Below are positions 46,743 through 56,626 of a stretch of 64,000 nt of DNA, one piece after another. The position numbers and the translations under genes were made by a program. A model generated the notes under the pieces. That model worked only from the letters and a program-made list of their open reading frames with translations. It searched no databases and had not been told where the DNA came from. The DNA is from Flexistipes sinusarabici DSM 4947 (GTDB taxonomy: Bacteria > Chrysiogenota > Deferribacteres > Deferribacterales > Flexistipitaceae). Where the stretch lies: contig NC_015672.1 of the NCBI RefSeq assembly GCF_000218625.1, positions 2,455,451 through 2,519,450 of the forward strand, read 5' to 3'. Within the stretch, counting starts at the first letter, position 1, and every line of letters begins with the position of its first letter.

Positions 46743-46774
46743 AAAAAAAGGGAGCCATTAAGGCTCCCTTTTTT
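46743..46774. terminator. Bidirectional terminator between HIT gene and groEL
   Basis: GGGAGCC-ATTAA-GGCTCCC stem (46750-46768) with a T-run at 46769-46774 on the plus strand and an A-run before it, so it also works for groEL. Confidence 0.9.
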
Positions 46775-46796
46775 AATATCTGAAAGAAGGCCGGGC

Positions 46797-48751
<1,955 letters not shown>

Positions 48752-48786
48752 TTCTACCTCCTTGTTTTGTTTTATATTTTATTTTA

Positions 48787-48813
48787 TTAGCAGTCACCAT
48801 CAACGAGTGCTAA
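48787..48813 (-). promoter_or_regulatory. CIRCE operator of groESL (one mismatch)
   Basis: TTAGCAGTC-N9-GAGTGCTAA (48787-48795, 48805-48813). It differs from the CIRCE consensus TTAGCACTC-N9-GAGTGCTAA at one base, and the spacer is the expected 9 bp. It lies just downstream of the -10 box, where HrcA binding would block transcription. Confidence 0.9.
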
Positions 48814-48824
48814 CAGCTTTTATA

Positions 48825-48853
48825 TTTATATAAATCATGTAAAAAAAAATCAA
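48825..48853 (-). promoter_or_regulatory. Sigma-70-type promoter of groESL
   Basis: TTGATT (48853-48848) and TATAAA (48830-48825), 17 bp apart, on the minus strand. The inferred start is near 48818, so the CIRCE lies over the early transcribed region. Confidence 0.7.
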
Positions 48854-48880
48854 GAGAAAATTTTTAAAAATTTTATTTTT

Positions 48881-48912
48881 GTTTAGTTGAATTTTTTTTG
48901 GTAAAACTAAAC
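48881..48912. promoter_or_regulatory. Inverted repeat upstream of leuC promoter
   Basis: GTTTAGTT (48881-48888) and AACTAAAC (48905-48912), perfect 8-bp arms 16 bp apart, ending 6 bp before the -35 box. Candidate operator for an unidentified regulator of leuCD. Confidence 0.45.
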
Positions 48913-48918
48913 TTTTAT

Positions 48919-48947
48919 TTGAAAAAAAACAGAAAATACACTATATT
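48919..48947 (+). promoter_or_regulatory. Sigma-70-type promoter of leuCD
   Basis: TTGAAA (48919-48924), 17-bp spacer, TATATT (48942-48947). The leader is about 25 nt, too short for an attenuator. Confidence 0.6.
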
Positions 48948-48978
48948 CTCCTGAATCAGACTAAACCGAGGTGTATAA

Positions 48979-50367
48979 ATGGGAAAAACATTATTCCAAA
49001 AGGTATTTGACAGACACAAAATAGCCGAGCTGAAAGGGGGGAAGTATCAGCTTTTCATCGGCCTGCACTTAATACATGAAGTTACCAGCCCACAGGCATT
49101 TGCAATGCTTGAGGAACTTGGGCTGGGGGTGGCATACCCGGAAAGGACTTTTGCCACATGCGATCATATCATCCCCACAGATAATATCGAAAGACCGTTC
49201 CAGGATGAAATAGCTGAGGAAATGATAAAAGCCATCGAAAATAACACAAAAAAACACGGCATAAAATTTTTCAGCCCCGAAAACGGAGAGCAGGGTGTTG
49301 TTCATATTGTCGGTCCGGAAATGGGTTTGACACAGCCCGGTATCACTATGGTTTGCGGTGATTCCCATACTGCTACGCACGGTGCATTCGGTGCCATCGC
49401 TTTCGGAATTGGCACAAGCCAGGTCAGAGACGTTCTTGCCACCCAAACAATTGCCATGAGCCCCTTCAAGGTTCGCAGGATAGAGGTAAACGGAGAGCTG
49501 AACAGGGGGGTCTATGCCAAAGACATAATTCTCCATATAATCGGGAAATTGGGAGTGAACGGAGGAATAGGCTACGCTTATGAGTTCGGCGGTTCGGTCA
49601 TATCTGCCCTATCAATGGAAGGAAGAATGACAATATGCAATATGGCAATAGAAGGAGGAGCAAGGGTAGGATACATAAATCCGGATGAAAAAACGTATGA
49701 TTTCCTCAAAAATAAGCCTTATGCACCTAAGGATGAGAAGTGGGATGAAATGATATCTTACTGGGAAAGTATAAAATCAGACAGCGATGCGGATTACGAT
49801 GACGTCGTAACAATTGATGCTAAAGAAATCAAGCCCACAGTGACATGGGGGATCAACCCCGCACAATGCATAGGGATAGATGAGATTATCCCAAAAGGGG
49901 ACACTGACGGAGAAAAAGAAGCCCTTGATTATATGAAGCTGGAAGGCGGAAAGCCTATAGAAGGGACAAAAGTTGATGTTGTTTTTATCGGCAGCTGCAC
50001 GAACGGGCGCATTGAGGATTTCAGAGAAGCTGCACGGGTTTTAAAAGGGCAAAAAGTCAGTTCTGATGTTACTGCTTTAGCAGTACCGGGTTCATATTCC
50101 GTTATGAGACAGGCTGAAAAAGAGGGTTTGGATAAAATTTTTACAGAAGCCGGATTTGAATGGCGAAGGCCCGGTTGCTCCATGTGTCTCGCAATGAACC
50201 CGGATAAGCTGGAAGGTGACCAGCTTTGCGCTTCAACGTCAAACAGAAATTTTAAGGGACGCCAGGGTTCATCATCCGGCAGAACAGTGTTAATGAGCCC
50301 GGTTATGGCAGTTGCTGCTGCTGTAACAGGCAAAATTTCAGATGTTAGAAAAGTATTCGATTTATAA
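48979..50367 (+). CDS. leuC: 3-isopropylmalate dehydratase large subunit
   Basis: 462 residues, bacterial heterodimer LeuC type. The [4Fe-4S] ligands are in GSCTNGR and [10 protein letters not shown]. It shows the aconitase-family stretch [15 protein letters not shown]. With LeuD it isomerises 2-isopropylmalate to 3-isopropylmalate in leucine synthesis. GAGGTG precedes the ATG; leuD follows 11 bp later with AAGGAGG. A homoaconitase-like role is possible but less likely from the sequence. Confidence 0.93.
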   Translation: MGKTLFQKVFDRHKIAELKGGKYQLFIGLHLIHEVTSPQAFAMLEELGLGVAYPERTFATCDHIIPTDNIERPFQDEIAEEMIKAIENNTKKHGIKFFSPENGEQGVVHIVGPEMGLTQPGITMVCGDSHTATHGAFGAIAFGIGTSQVRDVLATQTIAMSPFKVRRIEVNGELNRGVYAKDIILHIIGKLGVNGGIGYAYEFGGSVISALSMEGRMTICNMAIEGGARVGYINPDEKTYDFLKNKPYAPKDEKWDEMISYWESIKSDSDADYDDVVTIDAKEIKPTVTWGINPAQCIGIDEIIPKGDTDGEKEALDYMKLEGGKPIEGTKVDVVFIGSCTNGRIEDFREAARVLKGQKVSSDVTALAVPGSYSVMRQAEKEGLDKIFTEAGFEWRRPGCSMCLAMNPDKLEGDQLCASTSNRNFKGRQGSSSGRTVLMSPVMAVAAAVTGKISDVRKVFDL

Positions 50368-50378
50368 GGAGGTTTTAA

Positions 50379-50984
50379 ATGTCAATAAATCCGGTTTCCA
50401 AGGTTGAAGGGCGTGCGGTACCTATTGTACTAAATGACATAGATACAGACAGAATTATTCCTGCAAGGTATTTAAAATGCGTAACATTTGATGGGTTGGG
50501 GAAATACGCTTTTTATGATGACAGGTTCAATACTGACGGTACAGAAAAAGAACACCCCCTCAATGACAAACGATTTAAGGGTGCAAACATCATAATTTCC
50601 GGAGCAAACTTCGGATGCGGCTCTTCACGGGAACATGCGCCTCAGGCAATAAAAAGAGCCGGCATTGATGCAGTTGTTGCAGAAAGTTTTGCGGAAATTT
50701 TTCATGGTAATGCAACAACTCTCGGGATTGTGTGCATCACACTGAGCCGCAGTGAAATAAATGAACTTCGATTCCTTGTTGAAAAGTCTCCGGAAACAAA
50801 ACTTTTAATAAATATTGAAAAGGAAACACTGCATACGCCGGGGAAAACATACAAATTTCAAATCAACCAGAATGCAAAAAAAGATTTACTGGCAGGCACT
50901 TATGACAGTCTGGCCGAATTACTTGCAAACATGGACAAAGTACGCAGATTCGAAAAAGAACTGCCGTATTTCTTTTCAAGATAA
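50379..50984 (+). CDS. leuD: 3-isopropylmalate dehydratase small subunit
   Basis: 201 residues. It shows DTDRIIPARYLK near the start and the swivel-domain motif GANFGCGSSREHAPQAI. Together with LeuC it forms the active isomerase. Length is that of E. coli LeuD. AAGGAGGTTTTAA precedes the ATG. It ends 5 bp before a bidirectional terminator that also overlaps the TRAP permease stop. Confidence 0.93.
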   Translation: MSINPVSKVEGRAVPIVLNDIDTDRIIPARYLKCVTFDGLGKYAFYDDRFNTDGTEKEHPLNDKRFKGANIIISGANFGCGSSREHAPQAIKRAGIDAVVAESFAEIFHGNATTLGIVCITLSRSEINELRFLVEKSPETKLLINIEKETLHTPGKTYKFQINQNAKKDLLAGTYDSLAELLANMDKVRRFEKELPYFFSR

Positions 50985-50989
50985 CAAAA

Positions 50990-51010
50990 ATCCCCGTTTT
51001 ATGCGGGGAT
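50990..51010. terminator. Bidirectional terminator between leuD and TRAP permease
   Basis: ATCCCCG-N7-CGGGGAT stem (50990-50996, 51004-51010). T-rich sequence follows on both strands. The stop codon of the TRAP permease lies inside the loop. Confidence 0.75.
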
Positions 51011-53044
51011 TTCTTCTGTTTTTTTTGCTTTGATTTTTGTACAATAAATCCACATTAATACAACAAGAATAATTCCGCCTATATTAGTCAAACGCTCAGG
51101 CCAAAAAAGCAGCACTGCTGTAACGGCAAGAATGATACGCTCAACCCAATTAATAATTCGGAAATAATACCCCTCAAAAAATGAAGCAAATACAAACAAA
51201 CCCACGGTTCCGGTAATTATATTTTCAAATGTCCTTATAAGCGGCCCCTGAAACAGAATTGCCGGATCATAGATAAACATTATTGGGATAAGATACAATC
51301 CTTTTGCAAGCTTCCAGGACTCTAAGCCCGTTTTCAAAGGATCACTGCCGGCGATACCTGATGCCGTATAAGCTGCCAGGCAAACAGGAGGTGTTACATT
51401 AGCATCCTGAGAATACCAAAAAATTAATAAATGTGCAGCAAGAAGAGAGCCTTCCGAAACTTCCTTAGGAATAAGCCCTATCATATTGTTTACAATATTA
51501 GGGTCAAGTGCCTGCTGTGCTGTTAAACCGAAATTAGCTATCAAATGATCCTTCAACATCAGCATCTCTATGGAAGGAGCAGCCAAAACGGCCAAAACAA
51601 TATAAGAAGCAGTAACAGGAAGACCCATACCGAGAATTAGTGAAGCCAAAGCTACCAAAACAATAGTTATAAACAAACTTCCACCGGCTATTGTGGAAAT
51701 AAGCATTGAAAACTTAATTCCCATTCCCACCATAAGTACAATGCCCACTACAATACCGGAGCATAAAAGAATAACACCTGTACTGACCATATTTTGTGCT
51801 CCCAATGCCAATGCATCCAGGATATCTTTTGGCCCCATACGGGTGCCTTTGTTAAACCAGCTCGCTATAACAATGGAAATAATACCCATTGAAGCAGCAT
51901 ATGTGGGAGTATTGCCTTTTATTAAGAAATACATCAGAACACCAATAGGTATAAAAAAGTTCCATCCTTCCTTTAAAACCTCTGTAACCTTAGGCAAATC
52001 TTCTTTCGGCAGAGGTTTCAGACCTTTCTTTTTCGCTCTTAAATGAATAAAAAATGCCACACTCAAAAAATACATTACAGCCGGAATAAAAGCTACACCT
52101 ATAATTTTAAGATAAGATATCTGGGTCCACTGGGCCATAATAAAAGCTCCGGCTCCCATAATTGGCGGCATAAGCTGTCCACCTGTACTTGCAGCAGTTT
52201 CAACACCACCTGCAAACTGTGGTTTAAATCCCATCCTTTTCATCATTGGAATTGTGATAGAGCCTGTACCCACTGTATTAGCAACAGCGCTCCCTGAAAT
52301 GGACCCCATAAATCCACTGGCAAATACCGCCATTTTGGCAGGCCCGCCAGTGGTATGACCTAAAAGGGAAACAGCAAGTTTTATAATAAATTCTCCCGCC
52401 CCCGACTTAAGAAGGAATGCTGCAAATAAGACAAACAAAAATACGAAAGTGGATGAAATTGTAGCAATGGTTCCAAATAAACCGTCAGGAGCAAAATACA
52501 TTCTGTACAAAAGCCTTTCTATTGTTACTCCGGAAAAACTCCAAACACCCAGAAACACTTTACCCAAAAACAGTGCATAAGAGATAAAAAAACCTGCCAA
52601 TGCAGGGATAAGCCAGCCGGTCGTTCTCCTCGTAACTTCCAGCATAAGTATGACGGCAAGTCCTGCAAATATAAGATCACGAAGTATGGGCACCTCATTT
52701 CTGGCGTGCAGAGCATCTTCAAACAGCACCAGATAAACAGCTGCCGCCATTGACAAAACAGCTAAAATGATGTCCAACCATAGTGTCTTGTCCGCCCATT
52801 TTTTCCTCATAGGATAGAAAAGATATCCCAAAAAAACCACAAAACCAAAATGCATTGCATTACGCTGGATCTCCGGCATTACACCTATGGTATTAATCCA
52901 TAAATGGAACAAAGACATAATGATCGCGAACCAGTATATAAAATTTTTCTGCCAACCGGCAAAAGTTCTCTTATATGTTAAAACCTCACCTGAGTCTTCA
53001 ATTCCTTCATTATTTTGTCCCAGCAGATCATCGACTTTAGCCAT
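50999..53044 (-). CDS. TAXI-type TRAP transporter fused permease (DctQM)
   Basis: 681 residues. It is a fused 4TM (DctQ-like, about 1-170) and 12TM (DctM-like, about 180-640) permease, usual for TAXI-TRAP systems. The DctM part has GAGEFIIKLAVSLLGHTTGG and SAVANTVGTGSI, near the Na+/substrate path. It uses ion gradients to import an organic acid or similar solute delivered by the TAXI binding protein (53135-54136). GGGGAG precedes the ATG. The C-terminus overlaps the leuD terminator. Confidence 0.9.
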   Translation of the reverse strand: MAKVDDLLGQNNEGIEDSGEVLTYKRTFAGWQKNFIYWFAIIMSLFHLWINTIGVMPEIQRNAMHFGFVVFLGYLFYPMRKKWADKTLWLDIILAVLSMAAAVYLVLFEDALHARNEVPILRDLIFAGLAVILMLEVTRRTTGWLIPALAGFFISYALFLGKVFLGVWSFSGVTIERLLYRMYFAPDGLFGTIATISSTFVFLFVLFAAFLLKSGAGEFIIKLAVSLLGHTTGGPAKMAVFASGFMGSISGSAVANTVGTGSITIPMMKRMGFKPQFAGGVETAASTGGQLMPPIMGAGAFIMAQWTQISYLKIIGVAFIPAVMYFLSVAFFIHLRAKKKGLKPLPKEDLPKVTEVLKEGWNFFIPIGVLMYFLIKGNTPTYAASMGIISIVIASWFNKGTRMGPKDILDALALGAQNMVSTGVILLCSGIVVGIVLMVGMGIKFSMLISTIAGGSLFITIVLVALASLILGMGLPVTASYIVLAVLAAPSIEMLMLKDHLIANFGLTAQQALDPNIVNNMIGLIPKEVSEGSLLAAHLLIFWYSQDANVTPPVCLAAYTASGIAGSDPLKTGLESWKLAKGLYLIPIMFIYDPAILFQGPLIRTFENIITGTVGLFVFASFFEGYYFRIINWVERIILAVTAVLLFWPERLTNIGGIILVVLMWIYCTKIKAKKTEEIPA

Positions 53045-53103
53045 ATTTCTCCCCAGAAAAGTTTATGGACATTGTGCTCTTTAATTTAATTGCTTAGTTA
53101 AGA

Positions 53104-53126
53104 GGGAACCGGGATATCCGGCTCCC
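53104..53126 (-). promoter_or_regulatory. Intercistronic hairpin between binding protein and permease
   Basis: GGGAACCGGGATATCCGGCTCCC (53104-53126): arms GGGAaCCGG and CCGGcTCCC with one A/C bulge. Without a good T-run it more likely slows decay or partly reduces read-through, so the binding protein is made in excess. Confidence 0.5.
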
Positions 53127-53134
53127 TTCTACTT

Positions 53135-54136
53135 TTATTCCCTCAGTTCGTCCGGTATATCCAATCCGGCTTCTTCATAGTATCTGGCTGCTCCGGGATG
53201 CAAAGGAACGGGCAGACCGTCCAGAGCTTCCTGAAGGCTCATTGCTTTAGTAGCTTTGTGAATATTGTTTAAAAAAGGAAGATTTTCATATATTGTTTTG
53301 GTAACAAGATAAACCACCTCTTCAGGCAAATTCTTTCTGACAACCAGCAAATTTGGCTGAGCTATGGTGTTGATAGGTTTTTTCTGGCCGGGGTAAACAC
53401 CAGGCTCAATGACATAACGTGTCCATATAGGATATGACTCCCTAACTTTTGCCAGCTGTTCATCAGTAAAGTCGAGTACAGTCGCTTCATCTCCCATTTG
53501 GGCATAAAGCTGTGTAATGGCAGCCACAGGAGGGCCGGCTGGGATATTTGCTCCGCCTATCCTTTTATCTATCATTGCCTGTACAGAAGGATTGTATCCC
53601 AAATATTCCAGACTTAAACTTTCAGGCTCAATACCTAATGCTTTCAGAATAGTACGTCCGGAGCCTTCTGTTCCGCTTCCTCTTTTTCCTATGGAAAATT
53701 TAGCGGGGAAATCTTTTAAATCCATGATTGTACCTGTTTTTACATACTCATCAAGAATGGCAAAATGTTCCACATTTTTCCACAGCATTGTAACTGCCCG
53801 GAAATCTTTTACAGGGTTCCCTTCATAAGGGCCGTCTCCCCTGTAAGCATTCAAACCGAACAGGGCTTGTAAAATACCAAAATCAGCCTCGCCGTTCTTC
53901 AACATCTGAACATTCTCACCGGAGCCTGCAGAGTTTATAGCTGTAGCTGTAATCCCATGTTCTTTTGCAAGTTTAATACTGATCAATGTCCCGATAGCCA
54001 CACCAACCGGATAATAGGTTCCACCTGTTGTGGCTGTAGTAATAATAAGATTTTTCTCATCAGCTTTTGCCTGAGGCAGCGAAAACACCATAAAAAAAAC
54101 TGCCACAAAAATAATACTTAGTACCCTTTTAAACAT
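53135..54136 (-). CDS. TAXI-family TRAP solute-binding protein
   Basis: 333 residues. Signal peptide (about 1-24, ending QAKAD). The TAXI mature domain has LIITTATTGGTYYPVG at its start, NSAGSGENVQ and KRGSGTEGSGRT. It captures a substrate in the periplasm for the fused permease downstream; TAXI ligands include glutamate and aromatic acids in relatives, and the ligand here is unknown. ATG at 54136 follows AAGGAGG; the in-frame GTG at 54145 overlaps that site. A sigma-54 promoter lies at 54174-54189. Confidence 0.92.
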   Translation of the reverse strand: MFKRVLSIIFVAVFFMVFSLPQAKADEKNLIITTATTGGTYYPVGVAIGTLISIKLAKEHGITATAINSAGSGENVQMLKNGEADFGILQALFGLNAYRGDGPYEGNPVKDFRAVTMLWKNVEHFAILDEYVKTGTIMDLKDFPAKFSIGKRGSGTEGSGRTILKALGIEPESLSLEYLGYNPSVQAMIDKRIGGANIPAGPPVAAITQLYAQMGDEATVLDFTDEQLAKVRESYPIWTRYVIEPGVYPGQKKPINTIAQPNLLVVRKNLPEEVVYLVTKTIYENLPFLNNIHKATKAMSLQEALDGLPVPLHPGAARYYEEAGLDIPDELRE

Positions 54137-54173
54137 AATATGCACCTCCTTAACAGTTTATTGCAATAATTCT

Positions 54174-54189
54174 TGCAAAAAGCATACCA
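54174..54189 (-). promoter_or_regulatory. Sigma-54 promoter of the TAXI-TRAP genes
   Basis: TGGTAT-GCTTT-TTGCA on the minus strand: GG and GC are exactly 10 bp apart, as in the -24/-12 consensus TGGCAC-N5-TTGCW. A regulator of the NtrC type, which needs sigma-54, is encoded 1.1 kb upstream. Confidence 0.75.
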
Positions 54190-54243
54190 GAACAAAAATA
54201 GTTTTATTTCAGGGGATAAACAGAAATATATTGGGTTTTCATT

Positions 54244-54254
54244 GTACAAAGTAC
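54244..54254. promoter_or_regulatory. Dyad upstream of the sigma-54 promoter, possible activator site
   Basis: GTAC-AAA-GTAC, centred about 87 bp before the inferred start. This is a typical distance for an NtrC-family enhancer, but the dyad is short and present once. Confidence 0.35.
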
Positions 54255-54344
54255 TGCTATAATTATTTTTTTAAAACTGTATAAAATTATTAAAGATATG
54301 AAAAATGCGAGCTAAATACGCTCACGAGCGGAAACCGCCCGTCT

Positions 54345-55259
54345 CTAACGTATTATATCCAGAGCTGTAAGCAATAATTCAAGCGGGACATCTTCGTTTA
54401 TTCTCTCCGCTTCTGCCAGGTTAACCACAAGCCTGAAATATCTAATAGTCTGCACAGGAATTTCGGACGCCGTTTCCCCTGATAAGACAGCCGCCGCTTT
54501 ATCACTCAATAGCCTTCCGGCTCTGTACATATCAACAACCGTTGCTATCATACCATAGCCCTTAACTACCATCTCAGGCTTTTCAGCCATAACTGGAATG
54601 TTAAGTTTTTTTATTCCAGTGCCGGTTTCAGAAGAAACACTGCCGGCAAGATATGCTGCCGATTTTGCTTTGTTGAAAGGCTTTAACATATGTTTTTTGA
54701 TATTTTCAATATCCTTAATTAAGAATAAATCAAATTTAAGATATTTCCCAAGCCTTTTCATTTCACGAAATTTTTCAGCCGATTTATTTGTCTGGCTGCC
54801 ATCCAAAAAATATATTACTTCAAAGTTTCGCACCGCCTTAAGTTCAAGCAGCTCTTCCAAAAGTGGTATGGAAACATCTATTCCTGTTGCATTGGTCATT
54901 GTTCGCCATTTACTAGCTATTATATCATTTTTTACAGGGTCATCCTCAACAATAAAAACTATCGGCGTTTCAGGAAACCTCTTTATCAATGCTGAAGCTG
55001 CCCGCAAGCCATTTGCATAAATCAAATCTTTTGGCAGTTTATCAATAAATGCCAGCTGTTTTTCAAGAACCCCCATGTCCCTGTTTGAACCGAATGTGTA
55101 AAAGCGCGCATCTATATTTCTGGATATTATTCCATCCCTGAAACCGTCTTCAGCACTGCCGTCATTAAACCAGCTCAGAATCACAATATGTTTTGTCTCG
55201 GCAGCATAAGAAAAACATGCAAAACTAAATATTATTAAAATTGTATAGCAAATCCTCAT
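54345..55259 (-). CDS. Periplasmic ABC-sub_bind-type (TrpX-like) binding protein
   Basis: 304 residues. Signal peptide (about 1-19, ending FSYAAE), then a Venus-flytrap fold resembling COG2984/ABC_sub_bind proteins, with HIVILSWFNDGS, PIVFIVEDDPV, VIYFLDGSQTNK and ending in an LTALDIIR helix. No ABC permease or ATPase adjoins it. It overlaps the regulator by 4 bp and lies between the two-component genes and TAXI-TRAP, so it may give ligand information to the sensor kinase. That role is inference. Confidence 0.7.
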   Translation of the reverse strand: MRICYTILIIFSFACFSYAAETKHIVILSWFNDGSAEDGFRDGIISRNIDARFYTFGSNRDMGVLEKQLAFIDKLPKDLIYANGLRAASALIKRFPETPIVFIVEDDPVKNDIIASKWRTMTNATGIDVSIPLLEELLELKAVRNFEVIYFLDGSQTNKSAEKFREMKRLGKYLKFDLFLIKDIENIKKHMLKPFNKAKSAAYLAGSVSSETGTGIKKLNIPVMAEKPEMVVKGYGMIATVVDMYRAGRLLSDKAAAVLSGETASEIPVQTIRYFRLVVNLAEAERINEDVPLELLLTALDIIR

Positions 55260-56626
55260 TCCGTTTTCTCATCGAATTTTTGTAGCCGCCTTTTTAGCGA
55301 ATGCCTGCTTATTCCCAGCATATCAGCCGCAACAGATTTAACCCCTTTTGCTTTGATCAATGCATCTCTGATTAGCTCGTACTCAACATTCAACAACATA
55401 TCATCCAGACTTTTGCCATGATCACTTAAGATTTTCGCATTAGAGGACTTTATATTTTCCGCCTTTTTTATCTCATCGGGTAAATCTTTTAATTCTATTA
55501 AGCTGCCGGATTTTAAAATGACAAGTCGTTCGATAAGATTCTTTAACTCACGGACATTGCCAGGCCAGTGGTATTCCAACAAGGCTTTTTCTGCCTGTTT
55601 CGAAAAAGTTATATTTGACTTTGCAAATTTCTTTATAAAATAACTCAAAAAATGCTTGGATAAAATTGCAACATCAGCTCCCCTTTCTCTTAAAGGGGGC
55701 ACCGATATAGGAACAACATTTAAGCGGTAATATAAATCTTCTCTGAATTTTTTTTCCTTAATGCTTTTTTCAAGATTTGTATTTGTTGCAGCAATAACTC
55801 TTACATCAACCACGATTTCCTTTTCTCCTCCGATTCTTCTGAAACTCCTGCTTTCAAGAAACCTCAAAATTTTAGTCTGTAAATTTAAGGGCATGTCACC
55901 TATTTCATCAAGAAAGAGCGTTCCTTTATCAGCCAACTCCAATAATCCCACTTTTTTATGCTTGGCATCTGTAAATGCCCCTTTTTCATACCCGAACAGC
56001 TCACTCTCTAACAGTTGCTCAGGCAGAGCAGAACAGTTAATATCAATAAAAGGCATTTTTTTCCTTTCAGGGCTCTCATTATGAATAGCTTTCGCAACCA
56101 ATTCTTTGCCGGTACCGCTTTCTCCTCTTATCAAAACGGTGCATTCGTCTATACCTGCAACTTTTTTAATCTTTTCTTTAACCTCTAAAATCTCTTTTGA
56201 CTCACCCACTATTGTTTCCTGCTGAAAACGTTTGCTGCGTAACAGCTCAACTTCGTTGTAAAGTTTAGCCTCTGTCTGGCTTTTATCAACCAACATTGTA
56301 ATCTCTTCCAACTCAAAAGGCTTCAGTATAAAGTCAAACGCACCGAGTTTCATGGCATTTATAGCACTATTGATATCTCCGTGGGCAGTAATAACAATTG
56401 TTGGCAGATTAGAGTTCATCCCTTTAATTTTCCGCAGTATATCCAGTCCATGCATATCGGGCAGACGTAAATCAAGTAAAATCAAATCGGGTTCATGGCT
56501 TATTAAATAGTGCACTGCAGAATTGCCCTCATAAAAAGGCATAACTTTATGCCCATCATTTTCCAGAGCAAATTTAAGAGAATTTACTAAAACTACTTCG
56601 TCATCAACTACCATTATATTAGCCAT
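55256..56626 (-). CDS. NtrC-family sigma-54-dependent response regulator
   Basis: 456 residues. Receiver domain (1-120) with phosphoacceptor Asp in LDLRLPD; AAA+ domain with Walker A GESGTGKE and the sigma-54-contact GAFTDA loop; C-terminal Fis-type helix-turn-helix (about 415-456). ATG at 56626 is chosen: it starts directly at MANIMVVDDE and lies within the end of the kinase gene. It activates -24/-12 promoters after phosphorylation; the TAXI-TRAP promoter at 54174 is the obvious target. Confidence 0.92.
   Translation of the reverse strand: MANIMVVDDEVVLVNSLKFALENDGHKVMPFYEGNSAVHYLISHEPDLILLDLRLPDMHGLDILRKIKGMNSNLPTIVITAHGDINSAINAMKLGAFDFILKPFELEEITMLVDKSQTEAKLYNEVELLRSKRFQQETIVGESKEILEVKEKIKKVAGIDECTVLIRGESGTGKELVAKAIHNESPERKKMPFIDINCSALPEQLLESELFGYEKGAFTDAKHKKVGLLELADKGTLFLDEIGDMPLNLQTKILRFLESRSFRRIGGEKEIVVDVRVIAATNTNLEKSIKEKKFREDLYYRLNVVPISVPPLRERGADVAILSKHFLSYFIKKFAKSNITFSKQAEKALLEYHWPGNVRELKNLIERLVILKSGSLIELKDLPDEIKKAENIKSSNAKILSDHGKSLDDMLLNVEYELIRDALIKAKGVKSVAADMLGISRHSLKRRLQKFDEKTE

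Noticed and set aside
54305..54345. Terminator after the periplasmic protein at 54345
   Set aside because: GAGCGG/CCGCCC-type pairing is imperfect and no T-run follows on the minus strand.
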